Assembly (NCBI GenBank): GCA_030656615.1
Contig: JAUSOY010000013.1
Span: forward strand, 36,976-100,975
Source: Bacteroidales bacterium
GTDB lineage: Bacteria; Bacteroidota; Bacteroidia; Bacteroidales; TTA-H9
DNA length: 64,000 nucleotides
Reading direction: 5' to 3'
The notes under the pieces are model-generated. The model searched no databases. It saw only the letters and a list, made by a program, of their open reading frames with translations, and was not told the DNA's origin. A program made the translations under genes and the position numbers. Position 1 is the stretch's first letter. Each line of letters starts with the position of its first letter. Below, piece by piece: positions 47,212 to 55,749 of this stretch.

Positions 47212-48669
47212 ATGAAGCTTTCTATCTCCATTCATCGAATTATAGGGTTTATCATTTATTTCAGTTTTTCCATCTTACTCGTATCGGCCCAAAATAATAC
47301 GCCTAAATATGTTTTCTTGTTTATTGGTGATGGCATGGGATTAGCACAAGTTCATACGACGGAAGTGTTTATGGAATCTATGAAGGGTAAAATTGGAGAT
47401 AAAAAACTCCGCATGAACACCTTTCCAGTTCAGTCGCTTATGACCACATACGCGTTAAATCGCAATATTACAGGCTCGGCTGCTGCCGGAACAGCCATTG
47501 CCAGTGGTTTTAAAACCAGCATTAATACCATTGGAATGGATTCAGCAAAAAAGAAACCATTAATATCCATTGCTGAAATGGCTCATCAAAAAGGAATGAA
47601 GGTGGGCATTATTTCAACAGTCAGTTTGAACCATGCCACGCCGGCTGCCTTTTATGCCCATCAGCCCGAGAGGGATTTGTATTACGAAATTGCCTCGGAA
47701 ATTCCGGCTTCGGGGTTCGAGTTTTTTGGTGGAGGTGGCCTCTATCAGCCAAAGGGAAAAAACAAGGACTTACCAGATGTTTTTGAAAGTCTCAAAGCCT
47801 CGGGATATTCCCTGTTGACCGGAAAAAGAGAACTAAAAAATCTGAAACCAACCAACGGTAAAGTATTTGTAATGAATACCCGCCTTGGCAAAGGAGCTGA
47901 AATGCCCTACACCATCGACCGCGACACCTGCATTGATTTTAGTCTTGCTGATATTACCTCAAAAGCCATAGAATACCTGAATAATCCAAAAGGGTTTTTT
48001 ATGATGATTGAAGGCGGAATGATAGATTGGGCCGGACATTCAAACGATGCAGCAACCATTATTCATGAAGTAATGGACTTGGATAATGCTGTTGATGTTG
48101 CCTACCGCTTTTACCTGAAACATCCACGAGAAACCTTAATTATTGTAACTGCCGATCACGAAACCGGAGGATTGGCTTTAGGATGGGCCGGGAAAAAATA
48201 TGCTCTCAACCTCAACCTTCTGGCTACTCAAAAGGCATCTCATTATGAACTGGAAAATGCTTTTAAAGCCTATTATTCTGAATATTGTAAGAAGGGATGC
48301 AGCTATGATGATGTTTTAAAACATTTTTATCCGGTGCTCGGACTTCATCCGGATAGTCTGAATGAGGCTGAAAAGGATATGATTTGGACTGCCTTCAAAG
48401 CATCAATTTACAAATCCATGCCGTATGCCGATAAAAAACTGAACGATGCAATATGGGGAAGTAACGATCCATTGAGTAATACTGCCATAAAAATTCTGAA
48501 TCAAAAAGCAGGTATAGGCTGGACCAGTTGGTCGCATACCGGAACTCCGGTGCCATTGATGGCTATTGGAGCAGGAAGTCATTTATTTGACGCATATCTT
48601 GATAATACGGATATTGTACGCCATCTCAGACAATTATGGAAGATGAATTCCTCAAAGGGAAACAAATAA
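47212..48669 (+). CDS. Alkaline phosphatase (exported)
   Basis: A signal peptide (IIGFIIYFSFSILLVSAQ) precedes the metal-binding FLFIGDGMGLAQ, the catalytic-Ser region ITGSAAAGTAIASGFKT, a metal/His motif MIEGGMIDWAGHSND, and TADHETGGLA. These are the alkaline phosphatase signatures. It releases phosphate from phosphomonoesters in the periplasm. A 77-aa gene begins 10 bases after the stop. No Pho-box was identified. Confidence 0.93.
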   Translation: MKLSISIHRIIGFIIYFSFSILLVSAQNNTPKYVFLFIGDGMGLAQVHTTEVFMESMKGKIGDKKLRMNTFPVQSLMTTYALNRNITGSAAAGTAIASGFKTSINTIGMDSAKKKPLISIAEMAHQKGMKVGIISTVSLNHATPAAFYAHQPERDLYYEIASEIPASGFEFFGGGGLYQPKGKNKDLPDVFESLKASGYSLLTGKRELKNLKPTNGKVFVMNTRLGKGAEMPYTIDRDTCIDFSLADITSKAIEYLNNPKGFFMMIEGGMIDWAGHSNDAATIIHEVMDLDNAVDVAYRFYLKHPRETLIIVTADHETGGLALGWAGKKYALNLNLLATQKASHYELENAFKAYYSEYCKKGCSYDDVLKHFYPVLGLHPDSLNEAEKDMIWTAFKASIYKSMPYADKKLNDAIWGSNDPLSNTAIKILNQKAGIGWTSWSHTGTPVPLMAIGAGSHLFDAYLDNTDIVRHLRQLWKMNSSKGNK

Positions 48670-48679
48670 AAATTGAATC

Positions 48680-48913
48680 ATGGAAAAAGGCGAAAAACCA
48701 CTGATGCTCACCCTCGACGAAGCCCGGGTGATTTATTTATCAACCAAGAAAATGGGCGAAATTCTTGAAAAGGACATTTTACGTAAAAAAGGCAATGAAG
48801 CATATGATATGCAGGAGGATATGGATAACCTGAAAACCATCCATCAACTCACGAATAAAATGGGCCTGTATATCAATGAATTTTTAATCAATATTGGCGG
48901 AAAAGAGCAGTAA
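48680..48913 (+). CDS. Small hypothetical protein downstream of alkaline phosphatase
   Basis: The 77-aa soluble protein is rich in charged residues and predicted helical (TLDEARVIYLSTKKMGEILEKDIL). It starts 10 bases after the alkaline phosphatase stop, so it is likely translated from the same transcript. No family recognised. Confidence 0.55.
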   Translation: MEKGEKPLMLTLDEARVIYLSTKKMGEILEKDILRKKGNEAYDMQEDMDNLKTIHQLTNKMGLYINEFLINIGGKEQ

Positions 48914-48917
48914 ACGA

Positions 48918-50519
48918 TTAAAATCCATTCAGATTCATATAAACCGTCGGTAAAAGGAGTAAGAATCCGAGGATAAATAGTCCGAGGATAAAAGGAAAAA
49001 TCCATTTTACCCATTTGCTGTATGGAATTCGGGCGATTCCTAAGACACCAATCAAAACACCCGAAGTTGGTGTTATCATATTCGTGAATCCATCGCCAAA
49101 TTGAAAGGCCATTACAGTAGCCTGACGCGATAGCCCCACCAAATCGCTGAACTGCGACATAATAGGCATGGTTAAAGCCGCCTTGGCCGAACCGGAAGGA
49201 ATGATGATGTTGATACCGGTCTGCAAGGCATACATAATTCCGATGGTGCCCGTTTTACCCGTTTCCTCCATACCTGAACTGGCATAATACAATAAGGTAT
49301 CAATGACACCACCGTTTTTGAGTACAATAATAATTCCTCCTGCTAGTCCAACAACCATGGCTGCCGGTAAAATATCGTTTACACCGGCAAGAAAGCTTTT
49401 GGTAATGGCATTAGGCGAATATCCCATAGAAATCCCCGAAGCCAATCCCATCACAAAAAATAAAGTGGCAATTTCCATCACATACCAACCGTATCCCATG
49501 ACACCGGTTATCAGGTAAAAAATGGTGAACATCAATAAGTTAAGAATAAAAAACTGTACTCCTTTTCTCAAGGCAAAAAAGCCGGAGATTAAAAACAAAG
49601 CGGCCAGTATTGGCAAGGCCGGGACGCTGGATGTACTGTTTCCGATGCTGAGGCTTGATATGGGGTAAATAACAGCATATGCCATAAGTGCGGCCGAAAG
49701 AAGTCCCCAGGTAATCCATGCTGAAAGAGGAGCCTTTGTATTTATTTCATGACTTTCATCGCTGCCTGCTTTTCTCCAGTATTTATCTTCCTCATAAACA
49801 CTGCTGACTTTTGGATTTTTCTTTACCTTGTTGGCATACCAAAGCACAAAGGCAATGCCGGTGATGGTGATAACTACCCAGCAAAATAAACGGTATTCGA
49901 TGCCCGAAAACAAGGGCAAATTACTTATTCCCTGAGCAATGCCTATGGTAAATGGATTAAGCAAAGCACCCGCAAAACCGATGTGGGCACCTACGTAACA
50001 CATAGCCACTCCAACGATGGAATCGTAACCCATACGAATGGCAAGCGGAATGAAAACGATGGTGAAAGCGATGGTTTCTTCGCTCATGCCAAAAATTGCC
50101 CCGAACAGACTGAAAACGATCATAATCAGGGCAATGATGATATTTTCTATACCAAGGAATTTTAGAAACCTCCAGTGTTCGATGCGTTTGGTCCATCGTA
50201 AAAAAGAAAGGATTCCGGTATCAATGGCCTTACTTTCGTTCATAATCCAGAAAGCACCACCGATTAAAAGAATGAAAACGATGATATCGGCCTTATCTAC
50301 AAAACCATCAAAAATGGCTGAAAAAACCTGCCAGGTCTGAGGATGACTTTCGCCAAACTGAAAGGATTGATTTTTTATCACTTCCCGTTCAATTCCGTTG
50401 ACCTCCACTTTATGCCGCTCAAAACTCCCACCGGGAACCAGCCAGGTTACAATGGCTGCAACTACAATAATGTAAAAAACAATGACGTAGGTATGGGGAA
50501 TTTTCCGTGATTTAGCCAT
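48918..50519 (-). CDS. YfcC/DcuC-family membrane transporter
   Basis: A 533-aa polytopic protein with about 12 hydrophobic segments. The N-terminus (KIPHTYVIVFYIIVVAAIVTWLVPGGSFER) and GIMYALQTGINIIIPSGSAKAALTMPIMSQFSDLVGLSRQ match the YfcC/C4-dicarboxylate anaerobic carrier-like family. Substrate unknown, with dicarboxylates or amino-acid-like compounds possible. It is convergent with the 77-aa gene, four bases from its stop. Confidence 0.85.
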   Translation of the reverse strand: MAKSRKIPHTYVIVFYIIVVAAIVTWLVPGGSFERHKVEVNGIEREVIKNQSFQFGESHPQTWQVFSAIFDGFVDKADIIVFILLIGGAFWIMNESKAIDTGILSFLRWTKRIEHWRFLKFLGIENIIIALIMIVFSLFGAIFGMSEETIAFTIVFIPLAIRMGYDSIVGVAMCYVGAHIGFAGALLNPFTIGIAQGISNLPLFSGIEYRLFCWVVITITGIAFVLWYANKVKKNPKVSSVYEEDKYWRKAGSDESHEINTKAPLSAWITWGLLSAALMAYAVIYPISSLSIGNSTSSVPALPILAALFLISGFFALRKGVQFFILNLLMFTIFYLITGVMGYGWYVMEIATLFFVMGLASGISMGYSPNAITKSFLAGVNDILPAAMVVGLAGGIIIVLKNGGVIDTLLYYASSGMEETGKTGTIGIMYALQTGINIIIPSGSAKAALTMPIMSQFSDLVGLSRQATVMAFQFGDGFTNMITPTSGVLIGVLGIARIPYSKWVKWIFPFILGLFILGFLLLLPTVYMNLNGF

Positions 50520-50544
50520 GATGTACTCGCTTTCGTGTTTAGGG

Positions 50545-50552
50545 CAAAAATA
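50545..50552 (-). promoter_or_regulatory. Bacteroidota -7 promoter core for the YfcC-like carrier
   Basis: TATTTTTG on the minus strand matches TAnnTTTG, 25 bases before the ATG. Confidence 0.45.
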
Positions 50553-50688
50553 CGGAAAAAAGGATGGTTACAATTCGCTGCTGGAATTCTAATTCTGCCT
50601 CGGGGTGGGTATTAATAACTGAGATAGGTTCCATAAATCTATTGGTAATATTCTACCAAATACCGCTTACATACAAGATAGTCCAATT

Positions 50689-51273
50689 TTATTTGTCATA
50701 TACATAATGACCAATTATTTTAAAACTGAATAAACAGTCTTCCAAAACCTGGCCTGCTCCGATGTTGTGAACGATTAAATGTCTTTTTCCGTCCAGAGAT
50801 TTTTTCTTTACGACTATTCCAATATGAGTTACGTCGCCGCCCAGATTCCAACAAAGGATATCACCAGGTTTGTAGTCATTAGGGTCTTGCGATATTTTCT
50901 TTACCGTTCCGTATCGGGTAAAAAAGGTCATTAAATTTGGTACCCGCCTGTGGTCAATATTTTTGTCCGGAGATGAAAGTCCCCATTTTTTTGGATACTT
51001 TTTAAAATTAACCTTCATGTCTTCATGAACTTCTTTTTGCAGGTCGATTCCCAGTTTTCTGTATGCCCGTATTATAACATCAGTGCAAACCCCTTTGCCT
51101 TTCGGTACGTCGCCATTTGGGTAGTTTATTCTAAAATATGAAGGATCGTATTTGACCTTTTGTTTTATCAAAACGAGCGTAGAGTCTGCTAGTCGATCAT
51201 GGAAATTAGTCTGGCCATTAACTGAACAGATTGTTAGAAAGAAAATAATAATTCCGACTAGTGTCTTTGTCAT
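50689..51273 (-). CDS. DUF1287 exported NlpC/P60-like protein
   Basis: The sequence after the signal peptide (LVGIIIFFLTICSVNGQ) carries the DUF1287 block GKGVCTDVIIRAYRKLGIDLQKEVHEDM, WGLSSPDKNIDHRRVPNL and a His in GDVTHIGIVV, as expected for a Cys-His papain-like hydrolase acting on peptidoglycan or peptides. The ORF track begins at 51294, but the first seven residues (MAVSTHT) are encoded by the junction sequence GCTG^TTAGCACTC beside dinD. The signal peptide begins at MTKT (51273). It is the leftmost gene of the cassette-like array. Confidence 0.8.
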   Translation of the reverse strand: MTKTLVGIIIFFLTICSVNGQTNFHDRLADSTLVLIKQKVKYDPSYFRINYPNGDVPKGKGVCTDVIIRAYRKLGIDLQKEVHEDMKVNFKKYPKKWGLSSPDKNIDHRRVPNLMTFFTRYGTVKKISQDPNDYKPGDILCWNLGGDVTHIGIVVKKKSLDGKRHLIVHNIGAGQVLEDCLFSFKIIGHYVYDK

Positions 51274-51332
51274 TGTATGAGTGCTAACAGCCATCTTCTT
51301 ATAGCCTTTCTATAAAATTGCTGTCATCAAAA

Positions 51333-52168
51333 TTAATTTTTCTTTTTAGGATTTTTCAATAGTTTTTTCTCTTCACCATCAAGTTTCCGTTGTTGTTTCT
51401 TTACATCTTCAGCCGCTGGAAGGTTTTCTGGCAGGATTCCTCTTTGTGTAAGCATATTTCTAACGGCAAGGTTATTGTCGATATGTTCTTTTTCGATTTT
51501 AGTATGACCTTTTAAATCCTTATTTTGAACATTCAGCCCGGTCATTTCGGCAGCTAAATCTTTGGCTTTAATACTGATTGTTGGAAGAAAATCTGCAAGA
51601 GGTCTACTATCAGGCACACCCATTTTACGTTTAAGCATTTGAGTGTTTAACCTGAATAATGCCTGATCACCTTTACTTCGAATTACTGCAAATCCTTGGC
51701 TATCAACACCACGTTCATAAAGAATACCCGAAAGTTGTTTTTCTGTCTGGCTTAATTTCTCACGCGCTTTCACCCGTTCATAGGCCAAAATACGCTGTTC
51801 AACCATTTCAGCTCTACGGGTTTGTACGGCAAAATAGTTTTGAGCAAAGGCAATTTGCTCTTTCCTACTATCTCCATTTTGAGCGATTAAATAACAGGCG
51901 TATCGAGTTAAAGCAATATCATCTACTGGTCTTTCGGTCTTTGAACCTATCTCAACCATCTTCCTGATGTCAGGAAAATGGTTTTCTAATAATTCTCCTG
52001 CATTTGTACATGCATCCTTTGCTTTTTGGATAACTTTTTCAAAGTTCTCCCATTTGCTATATCCCAATAAGTCTTGTAATTCTCGGGTACTCCAGCATTC
52101 AACGCCTTCAAACGCTATGCAGCGGATTCAAATTGGAAGAATAGATGTTTTATTTCATCCGATTTCAT
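51333..52168 (-). pseudogene. dinD: DinD (DNA-damage-inducible protein D) gene with a frameshift
   Basis: The ORF track gives only 244 aa starting at a TTG. Reading further upstream in the same frame gives IAFEGVECWSTRELQDLLGYSKWENF, the conserved BRO-N start of DinD, but no start codon before a TGA. A second frame opens with ATG at 52168 (MKSDEIKHLFFQFESAA) and stops at TAG (52115-52117). Joining the frames near 52120 restores a normal N-terminus, so one base appears to be missing. DinD belongs to the SOS-response repertoire in E. coli. Either a recent pseudogene or a sequencing error. Confidence 0.82.
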
Positions 52169-52276
52169 TTTGCTTACTTTTAAGGTCTATACTTATCAAA
52201 AATCGGTCAAATGTCAGATATTATTCAAGTCTATTATTTTTAACTAAATGGTTCTGTGTGCCTGTCTTTTACACTT

Positions 52277-52643
52277 GGCTATAACGCCAATTCGTCCTAA
52301 AACTTTCTTTTGTAATTACTGTCTATCAAATATATGCTGTTTTTTGAAAATAAAATAGAAGTTGATGTGGTATTCTTGATGATTTTTTTGTGGAAGTTTT
52401 TTGGAGTGCTTTAAAAAAGTGGTTTTGTGACTCATTGTGGCTTTTGGCAGCGATACCCGTACGATTTTGGCTGTAATCCCACAAGTTTCCACAACGAAAT
52501 CTGCATTTTTACTCAAGATGAACTTTCCGGGGATCTGCTCCGGATCATGTCTATGTATATATACGGTAAATACACTGAAAATATACCAACGGAACCGGAG
52601 ATGGTATAGCGTTTAATACTAATTATTGTTTGTTGAATAGCCT
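52277..52643 (-). repeat. Array repeat copy A (long form)
   Basis: Read on the minus strand it ends GACGAATTGGCG^TTATAGCC before dinD. The body is the shared unit plus a second ~240-base segment (TTTTGTGACTCATTGTGG ... GGGGATCTGCTCCGGATC) also found in copy D. A small ORF track entry (52316-52516) lies wholly inside and is not considered a gene. It is downstream of hipA and upstream of dinD. Confidence 0.85.
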
Positions 52644-52666
52644 ACTTGCCTGTGCAATTGTGCTTT

Positions 52667-53968
52667 TTAGTACACATTTAGGTGCAGATTAATTTTTTCT
52701 TGTAAATCGTCAGTCACCTTAGCTTGCGTGGCGTATTTATTCCAGGATTTTACCACAGCGTTAATTTCAGCAATAATTTTATCTCCTTTTTTGATGCTAT
52801 TATTTTTTGCAATAGTCATTAAATCTTCTTTTGTTATACCAAGTCTTTTTCCATTTATACTTAGCGTTTGTTTACTTACCCAGTGATTACTTGGGTCGAA
52901 AGAAAAGCATAGGTCATAAGCTGGGGCTAATCTCCAATTTTCATCTTTTTTTAAAATGAAAGAAAAGTTTTTTGTGTGGTCATCATAATTGGTAGCTATT
53001 ACGTTAAACACCATTCTTCGAAACATTTGTTCGGCTTCAGGATAAGTCAGTCGCAATATTCGCATTGTTTGAAAAACTTGCTCATAACTATACCCATACA
53101 TATCATTGAAATCATAATGTTGTAGACCACACAAGGATTGAATATGATGTTTCGTATTCCCATCTCTATCAAAACGCCTGGTCATAAAATGTGCTCTTCC
53201 GTTTTCTTCTAACATGCGACATTCGCTTATGGTTATGTTACAATCTTTTGCCATGAGATAGTACGCATATTCTACACGCCCCCAGCCCGAGCTTTCGCCA
53301 AACTGTTCACTACTAACACCATCTAATTTAAGCAGCCAATGCTCAAAGCCTTTAGGTACATTTCCTTGTCCTGATTTTACTTCTCCTGTTATGGAATTAT
53401 ATGCAATTACTGCCTTTGGTCGAGCACCACCTGCCGAAGTTCCTGTTTTCAAGACTTCCATCATTGCCTTTTCTTCATCTTTATTTAGCTTGCTTAAAAA
53501 GGCTTCCCGCTCATTAAGCATCTTTTTTGCTACCTCAATAAGTCCATCTAATTCCAAAGAGAAAGTTCTTGTATTTGTTTTAATCTGCGCTGGTTCAAAT
53601 TCTAAAGCACCCATTCCTCTCATGCCTATAAAGCACAATTTTTCTACCGGATTCATGCTATTTTCAGCCCTTCCTTGTTGGACTAACCAAGTGTTAATGA
53701 GTCTGTTTCCATATTTATCAGGTAAAGCATCAGATAATAATCCAGGCAGGCCCTTGAATGTGTCTTCTGTTTCGTTGCGTCCTTTTCTTAGTTCAGGAAA
53801 ACTATAGGTTTGTGCACCTTGAGAAACAGGCATTTTGATAGGCGATAAATCCCATCCTCTTTGAATAAATTTAGAATCGAATTGAAAATATCCCAATTGC
53901 TGTGATTCATCCCAGCGAACAGCTCCAACTAATTCGCCCCATATTTTAATTTCAGCTACATCTACCAT
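52667..53968 (-). CDS. hipA: HipA-type serine/threonine kinase toxin
   Basis: A 433-aa protein with the HipA N-terminal domain (VGAVRWDESQQLGYFQFD), the LSDALPDKYGN motif, the nucleotide loop TSAGGARPKAV, catalytic NYDDHTKNFSFIL (Asp in the kinase site) and the metal-binding LAPAYDLCFS. HipA phosphorylates aminoacyl-tRNA synthetases and induces persistence in E. coli. It overlaps hipB by seven bases, and the pair forms one unit in the array. No exact matching core sequence was found at the cassette ends. Confidence 0.92.
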   Translation of the reverse strand: MVDVAEIKIWGELVGAVRWDESQQLGYFQFDSKFIQRGWDLSPIKMPVSQGAQTYSFPELRKGRNETEDTFKGLPGLLSDALPDKYGNRLINTWLVQQGRAENSMNPVEKLCFIGMRGMGALEFEPAQIKTNTRTFSLELDGLIEVAKKMLNEREAFLSKLNKDEEKAMMEVLKTGTSAGGARPKAVIAYNSITGEVKSGQGNVPKGFEHWLLKLDGVSSEQFGESSGWGRVEYAYYLMAKDCNITISECRMLEENGRAHFMTRRFDRDGNTKHHIQSLCGLQHYDFNDMYGYSYEQVFQTMRILRLTYPEAEQMFRRMVFNVIATNYDDHTKNFSFILKKDENWRLAPAYDLCFSFDPSNHWVSKQTLSINGKRLGITKEDLMTIAKNNSIKKGDKIIAEINAVVKSWNKYATQAKVTDDLQEKINLHLNVY

Positions 53969-54315
53969 CCTGAATCCTTGTTGTTAATGTTGTTTCTTTT
54001 TTGAGGCGAAGCCTGTTTTCTTTGTTTCTTTTTTAATTTGGCGTATTCAATTGGGCTAATTTGCTCTTGAATCTTGAATATATCCATTATGTATAGTAAA
54101 CTCAGTACCCGCAATACCTGAATAAGACTATCTATTCTGATTTTCTCGCCCCTTTCCAATAAACTTAAGGTGGAACGACTTATCCCGGCGTCTGTTGCTA
54201 CCTGGTCTTGTGTTTTGTTTTGATTCAGACGATGTGATTGAATAAAATTTCCAATGGTTTCCATTAGCGATTTATCAGTCATTGCTTCCCACTTTATGTA
54301 TGATTTATCATTCAT
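53962..54315 (-). CDS. hipB: HipB-type XRE antitoxin
   Basis: A 117-aa protein. The helix-turn-helix domain is evident in LNQNKTQDQVATDAGISRSTLSLLERGEKIRIDSLIQVLRVL. A Lys/Gln-rich tail (KLKKKQRKQASPQKRNN) follows. HipB normally binds HipA and represses the operon. It precedes and overlaps hipA. Its 5' region has a promoter core 39 bases upstream. Confidence 0.9.
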   Translation of the reverse strand: MNDKSYIKWEAMTDKSLMETIGNFIQSHRLNQNKTQDQVATDAGISRSTLSLLERGEKIRIDSLIQVLRVLSLLYIMDIFKIQEQISPIEYAKLKKKQRKQASPQKRNNINNKDSGW

Positions 54316-54353
54316 GTTGATTGATTATTAAGGCATATGCATTCTATTTCATG

Positions 54354-54361
54354 CAAAGATA
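54354..54361 (-). promoter_or_regulatory. Bacteroidota -7 promoter core for hipBA
   Basis: TATCTTTG on the minus strand matches TAnnTTTG, 39 bases before the hipB ATG. Nearby A/T-rich inverted repeats could be HipB operators but are not distinctive. Confidence 0.6.
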
Positions 54362-54477
54362 TCAAATATTTTTAAAAAACAAAATATTGAATGAAATATC
54401 ATTTATTGTTCGCTATATATGTCAAGCTTGCATGATTTTTCATACATTTTTTATTTCAGCAGTCTTTTTAGCATGTT

Positions 54478-54631
54478 GCATAACGCGTTCCGCAAATACG
54501 TGCATTGTTGGAGTTTCCCGATGAACGTCCTACGAAGAATTGCTTTTCATCCCGATAGCTATCAGGACTACTTTCCTGTCAATGAAGCACCGAAACCCGA
54601 CTTGCGGGTATTTTGCTGTTAGCTGTTAGCC
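54478..54631 (-). other. attC-like recombination site downstream of the XAC2610-like gene
   Basis: On the minus strand the stretch begins GGCTAACAGCTAACAGC, about 18 bases after the stop, and ends GCG^TTATGCAACATG at the hipBA cassette start. GCAAAATAC near the left end is nearly complementary to GTATTTGC near the right end, which gives the paired R''-L'' and L'-R' arrangement of attC. The length (about 150 bases) is near the upper end of the attC range. An internal palindrome-like CCTGATAGCTATCGGG is also present. Confidence 0.6.
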
Positions 54632-54648
54632 GTTCTTTTCTCACAATA

Positions 54649-55452
54649 TTAAAATTCAGCAAACCATTCATAGCTTTCTATTTTGAGATACTCCGTTGGA
54701 ACTGCATTCAATTTCTCACCGTTCTTTTCAGTCGGTCTGTAGAAACCCTTCTTTGTTTTTATAAACTGGCCCTTTTTGCTAACGTCAGGGTAGATAAATT
54801 CTATTGTGTCCACCTGCAATCCATTCCATTTGTATTTGTAAAGACCAACTTCTCCAGGATGCCCATACTCAACTCCACGAATTATTTTCTCTGTTGGAGA
54901 AAATGTCGGGTTTATAAATTTGTAGTCACTTGTAAAATTTCCATTGTCTGATAGGTTTAGATATACACTATAAACATCTCGTCTGCAACAGCCAGATGAT
55001 GGATACCAGTGAACCAAAAAATCATTGAAGCCGTCTCCGTTTACGTCTCTTATTATATCGTTAATGTATGTCAGACTGCCTTGTTCTCGAGAAATTACAT
55101 GTTTTAAGTTATGGTCCGCAATAAGATACATGTCAATATACTCACACCACGGGACTTGTCTTCGTATTAACAAGTGCCTTTGGCTATTTGAGAACAAATG
55201 TCCAATTGTGAGATTTACAGTCACAACATAAGAACTATCGTCCAGCTGTGTTTTATATTCTTTAAAGTAATTGTCCGATTGAATATTTGCTTTTGCAAGT
55301 TTCATCGCATCTTTCAGCACATTGTCAAGCCGCAAACTGTCGATTCGGGTCTCATCGTCGATTTGTTTAATTCGTTGATTACCAATATTCTGTCCAAATG
55401 AACAAATTGCCAGAAAAAATCCAATTGTCAATATATGTAGCGCCTTTCTCAT
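54649..55452 (-). CDS. Exported XAC2610-like protein
   Basis: A 267-aa protein with a signal peptide (HILTIGFFLAICSFGQ). The central part (YINDIIRDVNGDGFNDFLVHWYPSSGCCRRDVYSVYLN) resembles the XAC2610-like/VCBS-type calcium-binding beta domain. The start codon lies 14 bases after the cassette junction CAG^TTAGCGGT, and no separate promoter core is apparent. Function unknown. Confidence 0.65.
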   Translation of the reverse strand: MRKALHILTIGFFLAICSFGQNIGNQRIKQIDDETRIDSLRLDNVLKDAMKLAKANIQSDNYFKEYKTQLDDSSYVVTVNLTIGHLFSNSQRHLLIRRQVPWCEYIDMYLIADHNLKHVISREQGSLTYINDIIRDVNGDGFNDFLVHWYPSSGCCRRDVYSVYLNLSDNGNFTSDYKFINPTFSPTEKIIRGVEYGHPGEVGLYKYKWNGLQVDTIEFIYPDVSKKGQFIKTKKGFYRPTEKNGEKLNAVPTEYLKIESYEWFAEF

Positions 55453-55465
55453 ATGGCTTACGGTT

Positions 55466-55655
55466 ACCGCTAACTGCAGTTCATCTTAAAACTATCTTTT
55501 GTAATTCCTGTGTATCAAAGATATGCTGTTTATTGAAAATAGAATGGAAGTTGATGTGATATTCCGGATAATTTTTAATGCTGCATTTTTACAGCGGGAA
55601 CTCAGGCACAGCCTATTTTCATAAGCCGACTCAGGCGCAGCCTGAGCCGAACGGG
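55466..55655 (-). repeat. Array repeat copy B
   Basis: Contains the shared unit (from GTAATTCCTGTGTATCAAAG through TGCTGCATTTTTACAGC) and the CTCAGGC...GCCTGAG palindrome, twice in degenerate form. It ends on the minus strand with GATGAACTGCAG^TTAGCGGT before the XAC2610-like gene. Lies downstream of the GT39-like gene. The 83-aa ORF track entry over it is not a gene. Confidence 0.85.
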
Positions 55656-55749
55656 ATACGGAAAAAAGGATGGTTTCGGTGCGCTGGTGGATTCCCGCTG
55701 CTTGACAGGCATGTAGTGTGCGAAGAGGCCGATACATTACCACATGTAG

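Noticed and set aside
52316-52516. 66-aa ORF on the minus strand inside repeat A, with a related ORF at 58416-58679
   Set aside because: Both lie entirely within the shared repeat, differ in frame and ends, and have no start-site support. The similarity is explained by the DNA repeat.
54321-54951. Overlapping plus-strand ORFs around the hipB promoter and the attC-like site
   Set aside because: They cross the hipB promoter, the attC-like site and the end of the XAC2610-like gene. No start-site or motif support.
55492-55743. 83-aa minus-strand ORF over repeat B
   Set aside because: Composed mainly of repeat sequence and palindromes. Not conserved as a protein between copies.
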